64,000 bases of DNA from an uncultured delta proteobacterium (lineage in GTDB: Bacteria > Myxococcota_A > Polyangia > Polyangiales > Polyangiaceae): the NCBI GenBank assembly GCA_903906315.1, contig CAIVJW010000181.1, positions 1-64,000 on the forward strand, read 5' to 3'. This document shows positions 44,595 through 55,818 of this stretch, piece after piece; the first letter of the stretch is position 1; each line of letters opens with the position of its first letter. The translations under genes were made by a program, and so were the position numbers. The notes beneath the pieces are model-generated. The model did no database searches. It had not been told where the DNA came from and worked only from the letters and a program-made list of their open reading frames with translations.

Positions 44595-44759
44595 GCGCCG
44601 CACCGCCCCTGCCAGGTGGGCCGGCCACCGCCTCATGGCTCGCGGCTCGAGCGGCGGCGGCCCTCCCCTCGCGCAGGGCCGCTTGTAGCCGAGCTCGGAG
44701 CGCCCCATGGGCAGCGGCCTGCAGCGGTCGTTGCGCCTGATTCATGGTAGCTTCTCGAG

Positions 44760-45074
44760 GTGAGCGGGCGAGTCGTGCAGCTTCGGGTGGGCGGACAGAC
44801 GTACCGGGTGAGCACGTCGGCCACCGAGGAAGAGCTCCTTCGGCTCGCGGCCGTGGTGAACGGCAAGCTCGGCGGTCGACCGTTGACGCCGCAGAACATG
44901 TTTCTCGCTGCGATCGCGCTGGCTCATGACCTCGAGGAGGCGCAAGCCAAGACCGAGGCGGTCACTCGCAAGTCACGAGACGTCGTTGGCCGAGTGCTGA
45001 AGCGGGTGGACGCCGCGCTCACGAGCCTCGGCGGCGAGAGCCCCGGCGGGACGCAGCCGGACGGAAGGTCGTGA
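44760..45074 (+). CDS. zapA: Cell division protein ZapA
   Basis: 104 aa, GTG start. It binds and bundles FtsZ at the division ring. The N-terminal globular part, VQLRVGGQTYRVSTSATEEE with LLRLAAVVNGKL, matches the ZapA fold, and a C-terminal helix (about 45-90; MFLAAIALAHDLEEAQAKTE) forms the tetramer coiled coil. TAGCTT is 6 nt before the GTG. The stop overlaps the bioF start by 4 bp (GTGA), so zapA leads a zapA-bioF-bioD operon. Confidence 0.9.
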   Translation: MSGRVVQLRVGGQTYRVSTSATEEELLRLAAVVNGKLGGRPLTPQNMFLAAIALAHDLEEAQAKTEAVTRKSRDVVGRVLKRVDAALTSLGGESPGGTQPDGRS

Positions 45075-46207
45075 GCCCGCCGGACCCGCTTCGACACCTC
45101 GAAGCGGAGCTGGCGAAGCTAGCGGCGGACGGGTTGCTGCGGCTCGAGCCGCGCGTGGAAGATCTCGTTGGCGATGGGTTAGGGCCCGTCATCGCCTGCT
45201 CGAATGACTACCTCGGCTACGGCGCCGAGCCGTGGCCTGGGGCCGCGAATCCTGCAACGCCTTCGGGCTCCGGGGCGTCGCGGCTGGTCTCCGGCGAGCA
45301 CCTCGAGCACCGGCTGGCAGAGCGCGCCCTGGCCGGCTGGCTGGGGGCTGACGACGCGCTCCTGTTCTCCTCCGGCTACGCGGCGAACGTCGGCGCGGTC
45401 TCGGCCCTGACGGGCCCCGGCGACGTGGTCGTCTCGGACGCCCTCAACCACGCGTCGCTGATCGACGGCTGTCGACTCTCGGGGGCCACGGTGGTCGTCG
45501 CCGCCCACCTCGACGCCGGCGCCATCGAGCGCGCGCTCGAGGCCTCCCGCGGGGCGCGCCGGCGCTGGGTCGTGACCGAGTCGTACTTCAGCATGGATGG
45601 GGACACGCCCGACCTCGAACGGCTGCGCGCTGCGTGTTCCGCGCTCGACGCGGCGCTGGTCGTGGACGAAGCGCACGCGCTCGGGGTGTTCGGTCCGGCC
45701 GGCGCCGGCCGATGCGCCGAGCACGGCGTGAAGCCCGACGTGCTCATCGGGACGATGGGCAAGGCGCTTGGGCTTCAGGGAGCGTTCGTGGCCGGTCCAG
45801 CCGCGGTCCGCTCATGGCTTTGGAACCGCGCGCGAAGCTTCGTTTTCTCGACGGGGGTCAGCCCCGTGCTCGCGAACGCGGTGTCTTCTCGTGTGGCGCG
45901 CACCGCGGGCGACGAGCTAGGAAGGGCGCGCCTTCGGGCGGCCGAGCACGCCATGCGCGACGAGCTTCGACGACTCGATGTCCAGGTCGTCTCGGACGAC
46001 GGCCCGGTGCTTCCCGTGCTGGTCGGGGACGCGCGCGCGGCGGTCGACCTTTCTCAGCGGTTCTTCTCGTATGGGGTCAAGGTGCAGGCGATTCGTCCGC
46101 CGACGGTGCCGCTCGGGTCGTCGAGGCTGCGCATCACCGCAACCGCCGCGCTGACGGGCGATCGGCTGGACCGGGTGCTCGCGGCGTTCGGCCGGGTCTG
46201 GGGCTGA
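45071..46207 (+). CDS. bioF: 8-amino-7-oxononanoate synthase
   Basis: 378 aa, GTG start overlapping the zapA stop. A PLP enzyme of the alpha-oxoamine synthase family that condenses pimeloyl thioester with alanine in biotin synthesis. Motifs: SNDYLGYG, GSGASRLVSGEHLEHRLAE, LLFSSGYAANVGAVSAL, DALNHASLIDGCRLSG, VVTESYFSMDGDTPDL, VDEAHALGVFGPAGAG and the PLP lysine in IGTMGKALGLQGAF. Its stop is followed one base later by the first candidate start of bioD. Confidence 0.96.
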   Translation: MSPPDPLRHLEAELAKLAADGLLRLEPRVEDLVGDGLGPVIACSNDYLGYGAEPWPGAANPATPSGSGASRLVSGEHLEHRLAERALAGWLGADDALLFSSGYAANVGAVSALTGPGDVVVSDALNHASLIDGCRLSGATVVVAAHLDAGAIERALEASRGARRRWVVTESYFSMDGDTPDLERLRAACSALDAALVVDEAHALGVFGPAGAGRCAEHGVKPDVLIGTMGKALGLQGAFVAGPAAVRSWLWNRARSFVFSTGVSPVLANAVSSRVARTAGDELGRARLRAAEHAMRDELRRLDVQVVSDDGPVLPVLVGDARAAVDLSQRFFSYGVKVQAIRPPTVPLGSSRLRITATAALTGDRLDRVLAAFGRVWG

Positions 46208-46208
46208 C

Positions 46209-46931
46209 GTGGGCCGGACCGTTTCACGTGAAACAGGGGTGACCCGAATCGCCGTCATCGGCACCGGCACGGCCGTCGGCAAGACCCACGCAACCCGCGC
46301 CCTCACGCTCGCCCTCGCCCACACCGGCGCCGAGGTCGCCGCCCTCAAGCCCATCGAGTCCGGCGTCGGCGCCGGCCCCACCGACTTCGACCTTCTCGCG
46401 CGAGCCGGCACCTTCTCAGTAGCCCCGCCCCCGTACGCCTTCCCGGACGCCCTCTCACCGCACCTGGCTGCCCGCCGAGCCCGACGCCCCGTCCGGATCG
46501 ACGTCGTCGCAGACTGGGTACGCAATCACCCCGCCCGTTGGACCTTCATCGAGACGGCAGGCGCCCTACTCAGCCCCTTGAGCTTGCGCACCACCAACCT
46601 CGACCTCGTCGTCGAGCTCGACTGCGCCGCCGTCGTCCTCGTGGCCCAGGATCGCCTCGGCGTCCTGCACGAGCTCCGCGCGTGCACCCTCGCGCTCCGC
46701 GTCGCTCTCCCCGACATTCCCCTCCTAGTCCTCCTCCAGCCACCCGCCCGCCCCGACACCTCGACCGGCGTCAACGCGGACGAGGTCCGGCGCCTGGGCA
46801 TCGCCAGGCAGGTCCACAGCCTGCCGCGCCACGCGAGCCCGGACCATCCCTCCGTCCAAGTCGCAGCCGGTCGGGCTCTCCGTGCGCTGGCGCGCCTCAC
46901 CGGACCCGCCTCCCGCCCCCCGACGCGCTGA
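46209..46931 (+). CDS. bioD: Dethiobiotin synthetase
   Basis: 240 aa from the GTG at 46209; a second GTG at 46239 (VTRIAVIGTG) would give 230 aa and fits the family N-terminus better, while 46209 has the better Shine-Dalgarno-like GGGG and is coupled to the bioF stop. ATP-dependent carboxylation of 7,8-diaminopelargonate. The P-loop is GTGTAVGKTHATRAL, with ALKPIESGV for substrate binding and FIETAGALLSP matching the (E/G)-GAGG-like loop in degenerate form. If 46209 is used, a parS palindrome encodes residues VSRET. The gene converges on the ABC ATPase with 12 bp between. Confidence 0.9.
   Translation: MGRTVSRETGVTRIAVIGTGTAVGKTHATRALTLALAHTGAEVAALKPIESGVGAGPTDFDLLARAGTFSVAPPPYAFPDALSPHLAARRARRPVRIDVVADWVRNHPARWTFIETAGALLSPLSLRTTNLDLVVELDCAAVVLVAQDRLGVLHELRACTLALRVALPDIPLLVLLQPPARPDTSTGVNADEVRRLGIARQVHSLPRHASPDHPSVQVAAGRALRALARLTGPASRPPTR
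46220..46235. other. parS centromere-like site (ParB binding)
   Basis: A perfect 14-bp palindrome GTTTCACGTGAAAC at 46221-46234, flanked C and A, matches the bacterial parS consensus tGTTtCACGTGaAACa at 15 of 16 positions. ParB loads here and spreads to organise origin segregation with ParA/SMC. Such sites cluster near oriC, and dnaN-recF-gyrB lie 3 kb away. No parA or parB gene is in the window. Confidence 0.88.
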
Positions 46932-46943
46932 GTCGAACCCCGC

Positions 46944-47621
46944 TCAGCTGCTCGCGACCACGCGCCCGCGCTCGAGCCGAACGCGCGCAGTCACGTGCTC
47001 CCGAAACACCTCGGGCTCGTGCGTCGCGACCATCACCACCGCGCCGTGGGCGACCTCCTCGGTGATCACCAGCAACAGCCGCGTCACGCCAGCCTTGTCC
47101 AGGCCGGTCGTCGGCTCGTCCAGAAGCACGACCGACGGCGCGTGAACCAACGCGCGGGCTAGCGCGACCCGCTGCCGCTGCCCCCGCGAGTAGGTACGGA
47201 TCGGCCGCATCGCGAAGCTCCCGAGCTCGAACCGCTCCCTCGAGCGCTCCCATGACTCTTTCGCGTCGAGCCCCTGGATACGAGCCGCCAACTCGATGTT
47301 CTGCCGTCCGGAAAGGTCGGGGTACGCCAGCGTCTCGTGCGACACCCAGCCCAGCCGCGCACGCACGCTCAGCACGTCGTCGTCGAATGGCTCGTACCGC
47401 ACCCGCCCCGACGAAGCTCGGATCACCGTCCCGACGACGCCTAGCAACGTCGACTTCCCCGAGCCGTTCGATCCCTCGATCAGGGTCAACGCCCGGGACT
47501 GGAACTCCGCGTCGACCCCCCGAAGCGCCAGCGTCGACCCGTACGCCTTCGCCACCCCTTCGACCACGACCCGGGTGATCGCCCCACTTCCTTCGCTCAC
47601 GTTCGCTCCCATCACCTTCAC
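46944..47621 (-). CDS. ABC transporter ATP-binding protein (CcmA-like), no adjacent permease
   Basis: 225 aa, GTG start overlapping the kinase stop by 4 bp (GTGA). Complete nucleotide-binding domain: Walker A EGSNGSGKSTLLGVVG, Q-loop region GWVSHETLAYP, signature YSRGQRQRVALARAL, Walker B VVLLDEPTTGLD and switch His in VATHEPEVF. The short length and TYSRGQ signature resemble CcmA/NatA-type subunits. No membrane partner is beside it; downstream is convergent bioD. It must work with a permease encoded elsewhere or have a regulatory role with the kinase. Confidence 0.93.
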   Translation of the reverse strand: MKVMGANVSEGSGAITRVVVEGVAKAYGSTLALRGVDAEFQSRALTLIEGSNGSGKSTLLGVVGTVIRASSGRVRYEPFDDDVLSVRARLGWVSHETLAYPDLSGRQNIELAARIQGLDAKESWERSRERFELGSFAMRPIRTYSRGQRQRVALARALVHAPSVVLLDEPTTGLDKAGVTRLLLVITEEVAHGAVVMVATHEPEVFREHVTARVRLERGRVVASS

Positions 47622-48817
47622 TTCGCCTTCGGCCGCACCGCGAATCCGCCCTCGCGTCGGACAACCGTCACCGAGTCGTCCAGAAACGACGGCTCGTCTA
47701 CCAGCGTCGACTCCGGGTCGGATCCCCCGGGATCCCAGCGCCCCGCACCCACAGGCGCAGCGCTCGCCCCGGCGGCCGCCCCGATCACGACCGTCTCCTC
47801 CGACTGAAAGAATGCCCCAGCTTTCGGCGGCGGGACCATCGCTCTACCCACCGGCACCGTCGCGAAGACCTCCACCCGGGCGAGCGCCTCGAGCATCTCG
47901 AGCCCGGTCGCGAACCGATCCTCACGCGCCTTCGAGAGAGCCCGGTCGACCACCCGGCTCACCCCCGCAGGAACTTCGACCCGAAGCATCGCCACGGGCA
48001 CGTGCTTCGCCGTGAGAATCTGGACCAGCAGTGCGTTGTAATTGCTCGCATCGAACGGCAGCCGCCCCAAGAGCGCTTCATACAGCATCACGCCTACGGC
48101 CCACAGATCCACCCGGCCATCCAGCTCCCGGTCACCGCGCGCCTGCTCGGGCGCCATGTAGTACGGTGTCCCGTCGACCCCGCCAGGAACGCTCGTTACG
48201 ACGCCAGCCTCGTCGCTTCCCCCCGTTCGGGCGATCCCGAAATCGAGAATCTTGGCTACCGGCCCGATGCCAGGTCGCTGCCCGAGAAACACGTTCTCGG
48301 GCTTGAGATCGCAGTGGACGATCCCCTTCTCATGCGCGGTCGCGAGCGCACTGAGCACCTGCAGGGCCAGCTCGCGCAGCTCCGGCCATGCCATGCAGGG
48401 ATCGGCCTTCAGCCGCCCAGCGAAGGTCCGCCCGTGCAATCGCTCCATCACGACGAACGGGCTCCCATCGTCCAGCCGCCCCACGTCGAAGACCTCGCAG
48501 ACGTTCGGGTGCTCGACCGAAGCCGCCACGCGCGCCTCGTGCCGTAGCCGCGCGGCGGCCTCCCTATCGCCCCTCAGCCCCGAACGGACCACCTTGATGG
48601 CCACCATGCGTCCGAGCGCCAGGTGCTCGGCCTCGTAGACCTCGCCCATTGCACCGGCACCGAGGAGCTTCGTCACCCCGTAACGGTCCCCGATGACCCG
48701 CCCCACGAGCTGCCGCTCCCCGACCTCGGCGCGAGCTACCACGAGGCGCGGCGAAGCGGCGCACACGCCCGCTGCCTCGTGCGTCGACCCGCAAAACGGA
48801 CACAGCGAACCTCTCAT
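47618..48817 (-). CDS. Ser/Thr protein kinase with N-terminal zinc-ribbon motif
   Basis: 399 aa from the ATG at 48817; the open frame extends further upstream into the origin-like spacer but without family similarity. The N-terminus CPFCGSTHEAAGVC looks like a zinc ribbon. The kinase domain (about 48-300) has the glycine loop LLGAGAMGEVYEAEH, Lys in MVAIKVVRSG, catalytic loop GIVHCDLKPENVFLG (HCD in place of HRD), DFGIARTGG and the APE motif YYMAPEQARGD. A low-complexity tail of about 100 residues follows, without a TM helix, so the protein is probably cytoplasmic. It is coupled to the ABC ATPase by a GTGA overlap. Confidence 0.94.
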   Translation of the reverse strand: MRGSLCPFCGSTHEAAGVCAASPRLVVARAEVGERQLVGRVIGDRYGVTKLLGAGAMGEVYEAEHLALGRMVAIKVVRSGLRGDREAAARLRHEARVAASVEHPNVCEVFDVGRLDDGSPFVVMERLHGRTFAGRLKADPCMAWPELRELALQVLSALATAHEKGIVHCDLKPENVFLGQRPGIGPVAKILDFGIARTGGSDEAGVVTSVPGGVDGTPYYMAPEQARGDRELDGRVDLWAVGVMLYEALLGRLPFDASNYNALLVQILTAKHVPVAMLRVEVPAGVSRVVDRALSKAREDRFATGLEMLEALARVEVFATVPVGRAMVPPPKAGAFFQSEETVVIGAAAGASAAPVGAGRWDPGGSDPESTLVDEPSFLDDSVTVVRREGGFAVRPKAK

Positions 48818-49235
48818 CGAGCCGCGTACGTTCTGCCATCCCCTGCGCCCGGCCAACGAAAAAAACACTGCCCTGCGCCCCCCCCCGCTTCCTGGGGACA
48901 ACCCCTGCCCAACTCCGGGTCGAACGCGGGACAACTCGCCCAGTTCCCCCCACCGACGCAACGTGACCCCACCATAACCCCGGTTGCGCCTCCCCCGACC
49001 CCGGAGTTCTCCCTCCGGCAAGCCCTCGACATCGCACGGGTACAACCGGTTATCCCCGTCCTCCACAGGCCCTAAGACGGCTACGGATCTCATTTAGATC
49101 AACCAAATCCGGAACCGTAGAGCCACCGGCCGAGCCTCGGCGCGACGCCTCGCTTTCTTCCGAACCGCGCTGCCGAGGGTCTGCTAAGAGGGGCACGTCG
49201 AGCGCGCCACGAAGCGCCTCGTGGGTGGAGCAGCC
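48818..49235. other. Candidate oriC: dnaN-proximal spacer with DnaA-box-like sites
   Basis: A 418-bp spacer directly before dnaN. DnaA-box-like 9-mers (consensus TTWTNCACA, here compared with TTATCCACA): TTGTCCCCA on the minus strand (48893-48901), TTATCCCCG (49050-49058) and, immediately adjoining, TCCTCCACA (49059-49067), plus a weaker TTGTCCCGC on the minus strand (48926-48934). An AT-richer stretch at 49089-49110 (catttagatcaaccaaatcc) could be the unwinding element. The dnaN-recF-gyrB context and the nearby parS support an origin. None of the boxes is a perfect match. Confidence 0.5.
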
Positions 49236-50366
49236 ATGGACCTCGTCATCGCGAAGAAAGACCTCCTGCGCCTGGTGGCTCGTTGCCAGGGCGTAGCCGA
49301 CAAGAAGAGCGCCATGCCGGCGCTCGCCAACGTCCTGCTCTCCGCCGAGGGCAACGTGCTTCGCGTCGCGGCGACCGACCTCTACCTCGCCGTTACCGGC
49401 CAGGCGACCGCCGAGGTGGCCAAGGCGGGCAGCGTAGCCGTCCCCGCGAAGGATCTCCTCGAGCGGGTGAAAATGATGCCCGACGGTCCGGTGCAGATCG
49501 TCGCCAAGGACGGCGCGCAGACCACGCTCAAGGCTGTCGGATCGCCCCGCCGATACACGATTCATGGCATGCCCGGGACCGACTTCCCGGCGCTCCCCCA
49601 GCCCTCGCCCGACGCCCCGTCGCTCGAGCTGCCCATCGACGTTCTGTCGACCCTGATCGCCCGCACGCACTTCTCGATCTCGACCGACGAGACCCGCGCG
49701 CACGTCAACAGCGCGCTCTTCGAGTGGGCAGGCGAGCGCGTCCGCATGGTGACGACCGATGGTCATCGCCTCTCGAAGATGGAGATCACCGTCGGCGGAA
49801 CCAACGCCACCGCGACGATGCTCATCCCCCTGAAGGCAGTGAACGAGCTCCGTCGCCTCGCCGACGAGTCGCGGGCCGAGAAGGAAGTCCCCGCGGTCCG
49901 CATCACGCAGAGCGGCCCCAACGCCTTCTTCAGCATCGCCGGAATGCAGTTCTCGGTGAAGCTCGTCGACGCCCAGTTCCCGCCCTACCAGCAGGTCATC
50001 CCGAGCGTCACCGACCGGTCGGTTCGCGCTCCTCGCAGCGCCTTCTCCGACGCGCTCAAGGCCGTAGCGCTCGCCGCCAGCGACCGCACGGGCGGCGTCA
50101 AGCTCGCCATGACGGCCGGCACCCTCCGCATCACGAGCGAGAGCCCGGAGAGCGGCAACGGCTTCGATGAGGTCCCCGTCGACTACGCCGGCCCGGACCT
50201 CACCATCGGCTTCAACGCCAAGTACTTCCTCGACGTCCTCGCCGCCATCGACGACGACGAGGTCATCCTCGGCATCTCCGGCGAGCTCGACCCGGCCGTT
50301 CTCCGGCCCGGCACGGAGTCCGCGGAGCAAAGCTACGTCGCCGTCGTCATGCCGATGCGGATCTGA
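49236..50366 (+). CDS. dnaN: DNA polymerase III beta subunit (sliding clamp)
   Basis: 376 aa; the ATG at 49236 follows GGAG with 5-nt spacing and is preferred to a GTG 15 bp upstream. It forms the dimeric ring that tethers DNA polymerase III to DNA. Family landmarks: MDLVIAKKDLLRLVARCQGV, LRVAATDLYLAVTGQA, VRMVTTDGHRLSKMEI, VKLVDAQFPPYQQVIPS and the C-terminal clamp-binding groove VAVVMPMRI. Length is normal. recF follows after 3 nt. Confidence 0.98.
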   Translation: MDLVIAKKDLLRLVARCQGVADKKSAMPALANVLLSAEGNVLRVAATDLYLAVTGQATAEVAKAGSVAVPAKDLLERVKMMPDGPVQIVAKDGAQTTLKAVGSPRRYTIHGMPGTDFPALPQPSPDAPSLELPIDVLSTLIARTHFSISTDETRAHVNSALFEWAGERVRMVTTDGHRLSKMEITVGGTNATATMLIPLKAVNELRRLADESRAEKEVPAVRITQSGPNAFFSIAGMQFSVKLVDAQFPPYQQVIPSVTDRSVRAPRSAFSDALKAVALAASDRTGGVKLAMTAGTLRITSESPESGNGFDEVPVDYAGPDLTIGFNAKYFLDVLAAIDDDEVILGISGELDPAVLRPGTESAEQSYVAVVMPMRI

Positions 50367-50369
50367 TCG

Positions 50370-51497
50370 GTGTCGCTCCCGCGGGTGCTGCTCGAGCGGC
50401 TCTCGGTGCGCCACCTGCGCAACCTCAGCCACGTCGACCTCGAGCCCGCTCGGCGCGTCAACGTCATCGGCGGCAACAACGGCCAGGGCAAGACGAGCCT
50501 CCTCGAGGCCGTCTACCTTGCCTGCACCTCGAAGAGCTTTCGGACCGCCCGCCCCGCGGAGCTCATCCAGCACGGGTCGGATACCGGCAGCGCGCGCGCC
50601 CGCCTCGCGGACTACGGTGACGACGACGGCCCGGCGCCGATTGCTCGAGAGCAGACGGTCGCAGTCCAGGGGCGCCGCGTGCAGGTTCGCACCGACGGAA
50701 ACCGGCCCGCGTCTCTCGCCGAGTTCGCCACGCGATCGCCGGTGGTCGCGTTCCACCCCGACGAGCTCACGCTCTCGACCGGCCCCGCTCAGGGCCGCCG
50801 AACGCTCCTCGACCGCCTCGCGCTCTTCATGCAGCCGACGAGTGGAGACCACCGGGCGCGCTACCAGCGGTCGCTGCGGTCCCGCCACGTATTGCTGCGT
50901 CGCCCGTCGCCCGACGAGGCCGAGATCCTCGCCTTCGAGCGCCTGGCCGCCCACCACGGGGCCGCCATCACTCGCGCCCGCGCGGCCGCCGCCACCGCCC
51001 TCATCGCCGAGCTTCTCCCCGCATTCGATCGAATAGCAGCCCCGGGGCTGGTCCTCGGAGCGTGCTACGCGCCGGGCGGGACGGCGGACCCCGACGAAGC
51101 TATCGAGCAGCTTGCTCGTCACCGCGCGCGTGACGCTCACCGGCCCACCGCGAGCTTCGGCCCTCACCGTGACGACCTCGCGCTCACGCTCGACGGGCAC
51201 CCCGTCCGCGCCGTCGCCTCCCAAGGCCAGCACCGCGCGCTGACCCTGGCGCTCAAGGCCGCGGAGACCGCCTCGGTGGCGTCCGCTCGCGGCGTCGAGC
51301 CGATGCTGCTCCTCGACGACGTCTCGAGCGAGCTCGACCCGGACCGCACAGAGGCGCTGTTCACCTTCCTCGGCCTGACCCGCGGTCAGCTCTTCCTGAC
51401 GACGACTCGCCGTGACCTGATCGTCACGCCGGGCGTCGACGCGGCGGACCGGCGCGATTTCGAGGTCCAGGACGGCAAGCTTCACGCGGTCCGCTGA
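50370..51497 (+). CDS. recF: DNA repair and recombination protein RecF
   Basis: 375 aa, GTG start 3 nt after dnaN. An SMC-like ATPase that helps load RecA at gaps with RecO and RecR. Walker A GGNNGQGKTSLLEAVYL, ABC-like signature ASQGQHRALTLALK, Walker B MLLLDDVSSELDPDR and the N-terminal LSVRHLRNLSHVDLEP are all present. The usual dnaN-recF pair is kept, and gyrB follows after a 386-bp gap. Confidence 0.97.
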   Translation: MSLPRVLLERLSVRHLRNLSHVDLEPARRVNVIGGNNGQGKTSLLEAVYLACTSKSFRTARPAELIQHGSDTGSARARLADYGDDDGPAPIAREQTVAVQGRRVQVRTDGNRPASLAEFATRSPVVAFHPDELTLSTGPAQGRRTLLDRLALFMQPTSGDHRARYQRSLRSRHVLLRRPSPDEAEILAFERLAAHHGAAITRARAAAATALIAELLPAFDRIAAPGLVLGACYAPGGTADPDEAIEQLARHRARDAHRPTASFGPHRDDLALTLDGHPVRAVASQGQHRALTLALKAAETASVASARGVEPMLLLDDVSSELDPDRTEALFTFLGLTRGQLFLTTTRRDLIVTPGVDAADRRDFEVQDGKLHAVR

Positions 51498-51589
51498 CGA
51501 ATTCGCCTCGAATGGGGCCACGCCGGGAGCCATGTCGACCGGCCTCGTCCGGAGACGGCGCCGCTTCAGCGGAGGCCGGACCTCGGTGA

Positions 51590-54379
<2,790 letters not shown>

Positions 54380-54382
54380 TCA

Positions 54383-54408
54383 CGAAGGGGTCGCGAGCGG
54401 TCCCTTCG
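54383..54408 (+). terminator. Possible gyrB terminator hairpin
   Basis: Stem cgaaggg (54383-54389) pairs with cccttcg (54402-54408) across a 12-nt loop, 3 nt after the gyrB stop. No T-run is present. Confidence 0.4.
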
Positions 54409-54651
54409 GGTCCGGCGATGGCCCCGCGTGGCGCCGGCGGCGGTCTTCGAAGCCCGCTCGCCGGCGGAGCGCTTGCGGCCACGATGGGGCCGCGAGCAGC
54501 GTCGACCAGGGCTCACTCGGGCCGCGGTTGCGGCTTCGTGCTTCCGGCTGCGGCCGCGCCGGATGTCACGCCGGTCGCTTCGCGCGCGACGCGAGCGCCT
54601 CAGGCGCGCAAGGGCTCGCTCCGGGTGCGGGGTCGCGCGCGGCGCGCGTCT
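54409..54651. other. Convergent intergenic region, nothing further recognised
   Basis: About 243 bp of GC-rich sequence between the gyrB hairpin and the end of the Cys-rich lipoprotein gene. No gene or repeat is supported. Confidence 0.35.
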
Positions 54652-55578
54652 CTACGGGCAGGTCAGGTTCGGTGCGGCGTTGCAGAGCTGTTGCGTCGCG
54701 GCGACGCAGTCCGCGCTCCACCCCAAGGCCGCCGGGTCGCTGCAGCACTTCGGGAGATTGTCGCAGACGATCTTCACGCACGGATCGCACTTCTCGTAGA
54801 GGCGAGGCCCGGGGCAGGTGAAGTCGTGGGTGCACGAGCAGCTGAACGCGCCCGGGTTGGTCGAGCAGACCGTCGGGTCCTTCGCCAGTGCGACGCACTC
54901 GGCCGTCCAGCCCTGGGCGCAGCACTTGGCGTCCTTCAGGCACACCTTCGACACGCAGTCCGACGTTGGGCCGAACGTGCACGTCTTCGGATCGAGCTGC
55001 TTGCCCTCGACACACACCGAGTGGTCGCAGTTGCAGTCCTTCTTGGGCGAGTGCGTGATGTCGCCCGTCTTCGGATCGCACTCGTTGGCGTGGCAGAAAT
55101 TGCCGTCATCGATCGCGGCGAGCGGGACATTCTTGATGCCGGTCGTCGGGTCGCACGTGTCGACGGTGCAGAGGTTGTCGTCGTTCGGATCGACGGGCGC
55201 GTGGACGGGGCCCTTGACCGGGTCGCACGAGTCCGTGGTGCAGTTGTTCTTGTCGTCGGGGTCGATCTTCGTGTGGATGACGCCCGTCGTCGGCTCGCAT
55301 GCGTCGAGCGTGCACTTGTTCTTGTCGTCGAGGTTCGGCGGCGTGCCGTTCACGCAGCGGCCCTCGGTGCACAGCTTGCCGCTGCACCGAAAGTTCGGAT
55401 CGCAGTCGGCCGCGGTGGTGCATTCGGGCGTCGTCGTGGTGGCCCCGCCGCCGGCGCCCCCCGCGCCCGCGCTCGTGTCGACGGCCTGCACGTCCTCCGG
55501 GGCGTTCACGATCGAGCATGCGGCGGAGCCGACGACGCCGAGGGCGACGGCGAGCGCGAGGAAGGATCGGGCGGTCAT
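54652..55578 (-). CDS. Cys-rich lipoprotein with thrombospondin-3-like repeats
   Basis: 308 aa, ATG at 55578. The lipobox is VGSAACS. A short Gly/Thr linker (GAGGAGGGATTTT) precedes [18 protein letters not shown] and a run of about four repeats of roughly 22-25 residues patterned D-x-(D/N)-x-C-T-x-D-(A/S/T)-CDP-xxG (for example [20 protein letters not shown]), resembling Ca-binding thrombospondin type 3 units. The C-terminal half has [14 protein letters not shown] and [18 protein letters not shown], a duplicated module. Probably a calcium-stabilised surface protein. CATACT lies 7 nt before the start. Confidence 0.88.
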   Translation of the reverse strand: MTARSFLALAVALGVVGSAACSIVNAPEDVQAVDTSAGAGGAGGGATTTTPECTTAADCDPNFRCSGKLCTEGRCVNGTPPNLDDKNKCTLDACEPTTGVIHTKIDPDDKNNCTTDSCDPVKGPVHAPVDPNDDNLCTVDTCDPTTGIKNVPLAAIDDGNFCHANECDPKTGDITHSPKKDCNCDHSVCVEGKQLDPKTCTFGPTSDCVSKVCLKDAKCCAQGWTAECVALAKDPTVCSTNPGAFSCSCTHDFTCPGPRLYEKCDPCVKIVCDNLPKCCSDPAALGWSADCVAATQQLCNAAPNLTCP

Positions 55579-55746
55579 CGCGCGCAGTATGCCCCTCTCT
55601 CGCGCCCGCGGAAAAGCTCTTCGACGTCGCGGAGGACGGCCGCCGAGGCGCTGCGGTCGAAATGGCGACGGCGGGAGCGCGCCCGACGCGCGCGCAGGAC
55701 GCCCGCGCCACGCCCCGGACGGCGCAGCCGCGCGGTTGGTCGGCCC

Positions 55747-55773
55747 CTTGCTAGGGCGCGGTCGCGCCTTAGT
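55747..55773 (+). promoter_or_regulatory. Weak candidate heat-shock-type promoter of clpB
   Basis: CTTGCT (55747-55752) and CCTTAGT (55767-55773) are 14 bp apart, loosely like sigma-32 CTTGAA/CCCATNT. No CIRCE element is present. The match is weak and suggested mainly by the gene it precedes. Confidence 0.22.
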
Positions 55774-55818
55774 TTGGCTCCGTGCTCGGTGAACAGGCCC
55801 GAGCGGGGAAGTAGCGCC

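Noticed and set aside
46239-46241. Alternative bioD start codon as sole start
   Set aside because: It fits the family N-terminus but has its only Shine-Dalgarno-like bases adjoining the codon. It is kept as an alternative and not made the primary call.
48928-49093. Upstream extension of the Ser/Thr kinase into the origin-like spacer
   Set aside because: The translation is Gly/Arg-rich without similarity to kinases, and the ATG at 48817 precedes the zinc-ribbon motif directly.
54418-55818. Long in-frame extension upstream of clpB
   Set aside because: The family N-terminus and a Shine-Dalgarno place the start at 55819. The extension runs antisense to a convincing lipoprotein gene.
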